NCBI GenBank assembly: GCA_027257055.1
Contig: JAPVLO010000278.1
Coordinates: 1,178,001 to 1,242,000 of the forward strand
Source of the DNA: Cephalopachus bancanus
Lineage: Eukaryota; Chordata; Mammalia; Primates; Tarsiidae
Direction of reading: 5' to 3'
Length of the DNA: 64,000 nucleotides
Shown: in pieces, positions 58,546 to 64,000 of the stretch
Layout of the letters: each line of letters opens with the position of its first letter
Position numbering within the stretch: position 1 is the stretch's first letter
Notes under the pieces: model-generated
What the model was told of the DNA's origin: nothing
Databases searched by the model: none
Seen by the model: the letters and a program-made list of their open reading frames with translations, nothing else
Made by a program: the position numbers and the translations under genes

Positions 58546-59351
58546 TAAGGCTCCTGCCACACAGGGGCATTTAGTGAATGGGGCAATGGCAAGTAGCCAA
58601 CTGGTCTCTCCTGGCTCCCTCCACTGCCCTCCAGCCATGTCCCTAGCCTTCCGCCACTTCAATGCTTGGCCTCCCTCTCTCCTTCCCTGGGTTATTCTGT
58701 ACCCCCACCACCACCCTCGGGCCATTCTGAAGACAGCCATGCTGGGGAGAGCTTGGCTGTAAATTACCATCCTCCCATCCTGCCTGTCCTGGCCTCAGCT
58801 CAGTTTCCCCCTAAAACACAAGATGCTGGTTTTTGTGGACCACCCCCTTGTCATCACTGGCTGTGATTTGCAGTTTTGCTTTCTTCTCCCGACGGCCTGG
58901 GTCGCCTTACGGGAGCTGGGGCTGCAGGGTCAGACCCAGCCTCCACCTACTTCCTGCATCCTCTGTGGTCTCAGTCCTGCCTCTTTTTTTCCTCCTTTGG
59001 AAAAACAAATTAAGTGAATGGGTCTGGAAAAGACATCTGCAACTGGGTCCTGTGCAGTCTTCCCAAGGAGCCCCTGCTCTGGCATGGCCTGAGATGGCAC
59101 TCACAGCTACCCCAGCTGGGGTTTTCATCTTGACTGGAATCAAACTCAGGCAGGTGAACAACAGTTGAACCCCGCAGAGCAGGGCAGTGCTGCAGGACTG
59201 ATAATGAACCAACTACTCCCCAGACTCTGACAGGAGCCTCCAGCAGGACCTGGAGGACAACTGAGGGTGGGAGACAGATGCTGTGGAGTCCCATGCCATG
59301 TCACCCAGCCTGGCCGTCACCAGCATTTGGAGCCGGATTGCTAGCTCCACC
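58546..59351. other. GC-rich unique DNA, no supported gene
   Basis: Overlapping frames on both strands (58436-58762 plus; 58907-59212 minus) have no recognised family. Nothing else seen. Confidence 0.4.
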
Positions 59352-59525
59352 CTGCAGTTAGGATTAAACTGTGTCCCCAGATTCATGTGTTAGAGTCCAA
59401 ACCCCTAGATCCCAGTAGGCTGCCTTGGACATAGGGTTGTCTCTGACGCTATGAGCTAAGATGAAGTTACAGGGAGCAGGGTGGGCCTGACCCCCATGCC
59501 TGGGGTCCTCATAAAGACGCCATGT
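59352..59525 (+). mobile_element. MLT1 LTR, 5' part
   Basis: AGGATTAAACTGTGTCCCCA, GATTCATGTGTTAGAGTCCA, AACCCCTAGATCCCAGTAGG, TGACGCTATGAGCTAAGATG, AGGGTGGGCCTGACCCCCAT, GGGGTCCTCATAAAGACGCC follow the sense MLT1 LTR 5' half (gtgtccccc..attcatatgttgaag..cctaac..gggtgggccctaatcc..ggtgtccttataag). Confidence 0.72.
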
Positions 59526-59554
59526 GTTATTCTTAGGCTTCTTAGTTAATGTTT

Positions 59555-59665
59555 TTAACCCCATGGAATGTAAACTTCCTTGAACAGGAACATTTGTTTT
59601 CTGCCCTATTTCTGTGTCCTGGAACGGTGCCCACCACACAAGATACTCTACAACTTGACAGTTAA
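59555..59665 (+). mobile_element. L2 3' terminus
   Basis: CCCATGGAATGTAAACTTCC, TTGAACAGGAACATTTGTTT, ATTTCTGTGTCCTGGAACGG, TGCCCACCAC are the L2 3' end. It lies upstream of the next L2 piece, which is from further 5' in the consensus, so these are separate insertions. Confidence 0.7.
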
Positions 59666-59739
59666 ATGAAGATGGTTCCCTGGTTGGAGACACTAGACAG
59701 CAATGAGACACTCAGGACCAAGAGTCAGACCAGTGACCT

Positions 59740-60030
59740 CAAAGCAAAACACACCGGGTCACTCCTTGCTGAACCCCCCATGGTTCCCCAGTGCCCTGAA
59801 ACTAGAGCTCACGCTCTTCACACCAAGGCCCTGTGTGACCCGGCATCTACTCACCCTACCGAGTTCCCTGCCCACCACTTTTCCCTGATGCCCCCACATG
59901 GTCTCTGCCCAAGCCCCACATGCATCACTGGTCCCTGCCATGGGGCCTTTGCATATGATGTCCCAAGACTATGGATTCTTTCCTGGCATCTTGCTATCAC
60001 CTACTCAGTAATGACATGTGTGTCCACCTG
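59740..60030 (+). mobile_element. L2 coding-end fragment
   Basis: GTCACTCCTTGCTGAACCCC, CCATGGTTCCCCAGTGCCCT, CACACCAAGGCCCTGTGTGA, CCCGGCATCTACTCACC, CATGGGGCCTTTGCATATGA and TTCTTTCCTGGCATC match the L2 region that includes 'ccatggcctacaaggccctgcatgatctggc' and 'cagggcctttgcacttgctg'. Collinear over about 290 bp. Confidence 0.8.
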
Positions 60031-60194
60031 GCAGCATCCCACTTGTTAGTAGTGAAATAAATCCAGAAGATTGGAACCAGTGAATATTTTTGTTTTGTTT
60101 TGTGTTTGTTTGATAAAATAAAATAGGAAAGATGCTATCAGAAGCATCCCACCTGGTCAGGCCAGGGTTGCTCCATATAACTCCTGGGTTTACC

Positions 60195-60227
60195 GGGTGT
60201 GCTGCACAGTGTGTGAGTGTGTTTGTA

Positions 60228-60268
<41 letters not shown>

Positions 60269-61995
60269 TGCATGGTGTGTATGTGTGTGTATGGAGTATA
60301 TCTGTGCAGTATTTAAGTGCATCTGTGTGGTGTGTAAATGTGTCCTCTGTCTGGTGTGTCAGTGTGTTGTCCACACTGTGTGTGTGTATTGTCTGCCTGG
60401 TGTGTGAGTGCGTCCTCTGTTCAGTGTGTATATCATCTGCACTGTGTATGAGTGTGCACAGAGTGTGTGTCTGCATGTATGTGTGTCTGCATGTATGTGT
60501 GTGTGTCTGCACAGAGAGTGTCTGCACAGTGTGTGAGTGTGCCTGTGTAGTGTGTGAATGTGTCCTTTGTACAGTATGTAAATAAGTCATCTGTATGATG
60601 TGTGATGTATCAGCATGTCTGTGTGGTATGTGAGGGCATCCTCTGTGTGGTATGTGAGTGAATCTGTATGGTGTGTTTGTCTGTGTGATGTATGAGTGTA
60701 TCCTCTGTGTGATGTGTGTGTCCTCTGTGTGGTGTGTGAATGAGTCCTCTGCACGGTGTTTGTGTGCCCTCTGCGTGATGTGTGTGTCCTCTGCATGGTA
60801 TGTGAGTGTGCACTCTGTGTGGTGTGTGTGTCCTCTGTGTGGTGTGTGAATGTCTCCTGCCTGGTGTTTGTGTTTCTCTGTGTCCTCTGCATGGTGTATG
60901 AATATGACCTTCTTGGCAATATGTGAGCACACTGTCTGAGTTAGTGTGTCCTTTGCATGATGAGTGAATGTGTCCTCTGGGTGGTATGTATATACTCTGC
61001 ATGGTATGTGAGTGTATCTTCTACATGGTGTTTGTGTGTCCTCTTTGTGGTGTGTGTGTGTCCTCTGTGCCGTGTATGAGTGTGTTGTCTGCATGGCATG
61101 TGAGTGTGTCTTTTGTGTGGTTTGTGAGTGTGCCCTGCAGGTGGTAACTATGTACTCTGCATGGTGTGTGAGTGTATCTTTTGCATGGTGTTTGTGTGTC
61201 CTCTGTGTAGTATGTATGTCCTCTGCGTGGTGTGTGTGTCCTCTGTGTGGTGTGTGTCTTCTGCATGGTGTGTGTGTCCTCTGTGTGGTATGTGAGTGTG
61301 TCTTCTGCATGGTGTTTGTGTATCCTTCGTGTGGTTTGTGCATCTTCTGTGTAGTGTGTGTGTCCTCTGTGTGGTGTGTGTGTCTTCTGCATGATGTTTG
61401 TGTGTCTTCTGTGTGGTGTGCGTGCCCTCTGCATGGTGTGTGTGTGTCCTCTGTGCAGTGTGTGAGAGTGTTGTCTGCACAGCATGTGAGTGTGTCGTCT
61501 GTGTGGTGTGTGAGTGTATCTTCTGTCTGGTGTTTGTGTGTCTTCTTTGTAGTGTGTGTCCTCTGTGCAGTGTGCGAATGCATTGTCTGCAAGGCATGTG
61601 AGTGTATCCTCTGTGGTGTGTGTGTGTGTCTTCTGCATAGTATTTGTGTGTCCTCTGTGTGATGTCTGCGTCCTTTGCATGGTGTGTGTGTCTGCTGCAT
61701 GGTGTTGCACGTGTCTTCTGTGTGTCATGTGTGTCTTCTGTATGGTGTGTGTGTCCTCTGCGTGGTGTTTGTGTCCTTTGCGTGGTATATGTTTACTCTG
61801 AGCAGTGTGAGTGCCTTGTCTGCACGGTGTGTAAATGTGTCCTCAGCATGGTGTATCAGTTTGTCCTCTGCATCGTGTTTGTGTGTCCTCTGCGTGGTGG
61901 TGTGTGGTGTCTGTGTCCTCTGCATAGTGTGTGTGTTCTCTGTGCAGTGTGTGATGCCTTATCTGCCTGGCATGTGTGTGTGTGTACTCTGATAC
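60195..61995 (+). repeat. TG-rich minisatellite with variable 18-25-bp units
   Basis: Begins with (GT)n at 60229-60267, then roughly 80 units of TCCTCTGTGTGGTGTGTG plus zero to three extra TG. Unit lengths are mostly 20, 22 and 24 bp, so units appear to change by TG slippage at their 3' ends. A distinctive pair, CTCTGTGCAGTGTGTGAG + TGTTGTCTGCATGGCATGTG, recurs near 61061, 61447 and 61559, indicating higher-order copying. The minus strand lacks stops in this unit, giving a 520-codon His/Thr-rich frame at 60138-61700; not a gene. Confidence 0.96.
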
Positions 61996-63104
61996 CACCG
62001 AGCCACGTGTCTCCTGTGCGACCCAGCCAAGATATCCAGAAGTTGCCGCTCGGGGCCCTATCTTGGTTACTTGCCACCCAGGTGCTGCTTCCTTTCTCCA
62101 GAGCATCTTTGTGGGCCTGTTTGGTCTGTCTGCTCCTTTTCTCGCAGTCACCCCATGAATCTTTGTGAGTGGATCTTGTCTGCCTTCCAGGTGCTGTCCC
62201 AGGACAGGGGTCATGTCTGAGCCCACAGGTGTGGTCCCAGCAGCAAGATGCTCCACAAATGTCCTGCCATATGGGGAAGCCCAATACTTTCTCAGCCACC
62301 AACCTTGCCTCCCGCAGCTCTGCAGACCTCACATGGCTGTGTCCACCAACTCCTGGACACTGTAGAGGCTCCCAGGCTGTCTTCACCACACAATCATCTC
62401 CACAGCAGGTATCTTCAGAAGCACTGGAGTAACCCACGTGTGGCCATGTCCAGCAGGTCGTCTGCAAGCTGAGAGCCTACTCTCTACCCACTTCAGCACC
62501 AGAAGCCTCTGTCTCTGCCTGTCATCCCTACCAGTCCCCATGCTCCTTCTACCCTGTCATCCTTTTTGTGTTGAGGCTTCTGGTGGTGATTTCTTCTGGT
62601 TTTAGGACATGTTCCCACATGTTATTAGGCTAAAGTCCTCCTTAACAAGGGTTGATGAAAGATGTTACACTCTGTAAAATACCAGAAGAGGATTCTATAT
62701 AGGTGCAAATTTCCCCAGAATACGGCTTTGCGGGGTCATGAAATATTCTTATTTCCTTCTTTATCTGCTGTGTGTTGTTATGTCAGAGTCAGGTTGGAAA
62801 GTAACCCATGTTATAAAGGGTTAATGAAAACCCATCTACCCGGGTCCCTTAATTAGGAATTTGACAAGAGAGAAAAAAGCAGTCAGAGTGGAGTCCTCGT
62901 GAATATCTGATGGTCCCTCAGTGCTGCACAGAGCTTGGGGATGGAAGGACCCCAGGCGTCAGCTGTCCTCTGAGGAGCTGACCCTATCCTTGGCTGATAG
63001 GCAGCCATCGTCCTCCCTGCCTAGAGTTTAGTGCCCCTAGGCAGACATTCTGCCTCTGCAGGGCCAGTGGGGATTTGGGTGCAGCAGGACCACCCCTTCC
63101 CACA
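61996..63104. other. Unique DNA, no supported gene
   Basis: GC-rich then AT-leaning sequence. A near-duplicate clause occurs at 62645 (TTAACAAGGGTTGATGAAAG) and 62812 (TATAAAGGGTTAATGAAAAC). Frames such as 61856-62467 minus include repeat-derived codons and are not called. Confidence 0.4.
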
Positions 63105-63190
63105 CCCTATCTTATTCCACAGAACCCAGCACAGTGATTTGTGAAGTTGGTGCTTGGCAAACGTTTGTTGAAAGAATGCAAGAATGACTT
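63105..63190 (+). mobile_element. L2 3' terminus
   Basis: ACAGAACCCAGCACAGTGAT, GGTGCTTGGCAAACGTTTGT, TGAAAGAATGCAAGAATGAC match the L2 tail (cccagcacagtgcctggcac..taggtgctcaataaatgtttgttgaatgaatg). Confidence 0.7.
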
Positions 63191-63214
63191 ACATACATGA
63201 GAACTGATTGCTCC

Positions 63215-64000
63215 AGGTTTGTGATACAGCAAGTGGGAGCCACATTCACCCATAGGCCACAGAGGATTCATCTTGTGTGATATGGAGATTGTGTGCCACA
63301 TCCACCCACAGGCCACAGTGGTTATTCTTATGTATGATGCAGAGGCGAGTGTCACATTCATCCACAGTTTTGTGTGTGATACAGAGGGCAGGTGCCACAT
63401 CCACCCACAGGCCACGGCAGACTCATCTTGTGTGTGATATGGTAGGTGGGTACCACGTCTACCCATAGGCTACTGTGCCTCATCTTTTGTGTGATATGGT
63501 AGGTGGGTGCCACGTCCACCCATAGGCCACGGTGGTTCATATTGTGTGTGATTCAGAGGCAGGTGTCACATCTACCCACAGACCATGACAGCTCATTTTG
63601 TATGTGATGCAGAAGTAGATGCCACATCCACTCACAGGCCATGGTGGCTAATCTTGTGTGTGATGTGGAGGCAAGGGCCACATCCATCCACAGGCCATGG
63701 AAGCTAATCTTGTGTGTGATATGGTAGATGGGTGCCACATCCATCCAGAGGCCACAGTAGCTCATCTTATATATGATGTGGAGGCAGGTGCCACATCCAC
63801 CCACAGGCCACAGTGACTCATCTTGTATGTGATGCAGAGGTGGATGCCACATCCACTCATAGGCCACAGCAGCTCATCTTGTGTGTGATATGGTAGGTGG
63901 GTGCCACATTCATCCACAGGCCATGGCAGTGCATCTTGTGTGTAATATGGTAGGCAGGTACCACATCTACCCACAGGTCATGGCAGCCTATTTTGTACGT
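63215..64000 (+). repeat. 56/57-bp minisatellite, 14 or more units, runs off the window
   Basis: Unit parts in order: GTGCCACATCCACCCACAGG, CCACAGTGGCTCATCTTGTG, TGTGATATGGTAGGTGG. Starts of successive units measured at 63619, 63675, 63732, 63788, 63844 and 63901 give periods of 56 or 57 bp. The array is not finished at base 64000. The 57-bp type gives 19-residue minus-strand repeats containing CGWMWHLP; 56-bp units break that frame, so it is not a coding sequence. Confidence 0.95.

Noticed and set aside
60138..61700. 520-codon minus-strand open frame
   Set aside because: Entirely His/Thr/Gln-rich translation of the TG-rich minisatellite plus its flank; other minus frames over the same DNA are also open, and there is no exon context.
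1..64000. Telomeric TTAGGG blocks, tRNA, rRNA or prokaryotic operons
   Set aside because: Searched by eye on both strands; no interstitial telomere block, cloverleaf or bacterial-type gene cluster was found.

Overview
This is a gene-poor piece of a primate nuclear genome. The diagnosis rests on repeats: a 290-bp antisense Alu of the old AluJ type at 43193-43482, two other Alu remnants, many decayed L1M, L2 and MIR pieces, MaLR and ERV-L LTRs (MLT1, MLT2), and hAT-Charlie fossils (MER20 and a MER1-like element). There is no operon structure, no rRNA or tRNA gene, and no convincing intact protein gene. The only coding-like stretch I would flag is a possible exon on the minus strand at about 466-595. 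Species and chromosome cannot be read from the sequence alone.

The dominant feature is tandem repetition. At least eight separate minisatellites lie in the window: an 18-bp unit (12946-13880), 27-bp (14726-15213), 48-bp x3 (24681-24824), 52-bp (26365-27450), 46/47-bp, about 50 copies (31773-34160), 33-bp (43949-44250), a variable 18-25-bp TG-rich unit (60195-61995) and a 56/57-bp unit (63215 to the window end). There are also three CA/GT microsatellites, a GA tract, a 0.26-kb purine tract and a 0.39-kb pyrimidine tract. The listed minisatellites cover roughly 8 kb, about an eighth of the window. Together with GC-rich flanks this is typical of subtelomeric, VNTR-rich primate DNA; that placement is inference.

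Layout. 0-6.6 kb: mostly unique DNA with an L2 piece, a GT microsatellite, the possible exon and a MER20. 6.6-8.5 kb: antisense L1 3' end with a CA microsatellite. 8.6-42.7 kb: GC-rich unique sequence carrying five minisatellites, an MLT1 LTR, an MLT2 LTR, L2 and MIR pieces. 42.7-43.7 kb: L1 stub, CTTT tract and Alu. 44.7-57.7 kb: an AT-rich block of antisense L1M, interrupted at 45243-47335 by an ERV-L (MLT2) element with a near-perfect 5-bp target duplication and at 50520-50928 by a hAT element with an 8-bp duplication. 57.7-64 kb: MIR, MLT1, L2, then two more minisatellites.

I found no multigene system. The long open frames (up to 520 codons on the minus strand at 60138-61700) are consequences of stop-free repeat units. 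The observations most worth checking are local ectopic copies of about 53 bp (12244-12296 from 13390-13442; 51329-51382 from 51790-51843), the large two-subtype minisatellite abutting a purine tract, two microsatellites that grew at the same L1 position, and the possible exon.
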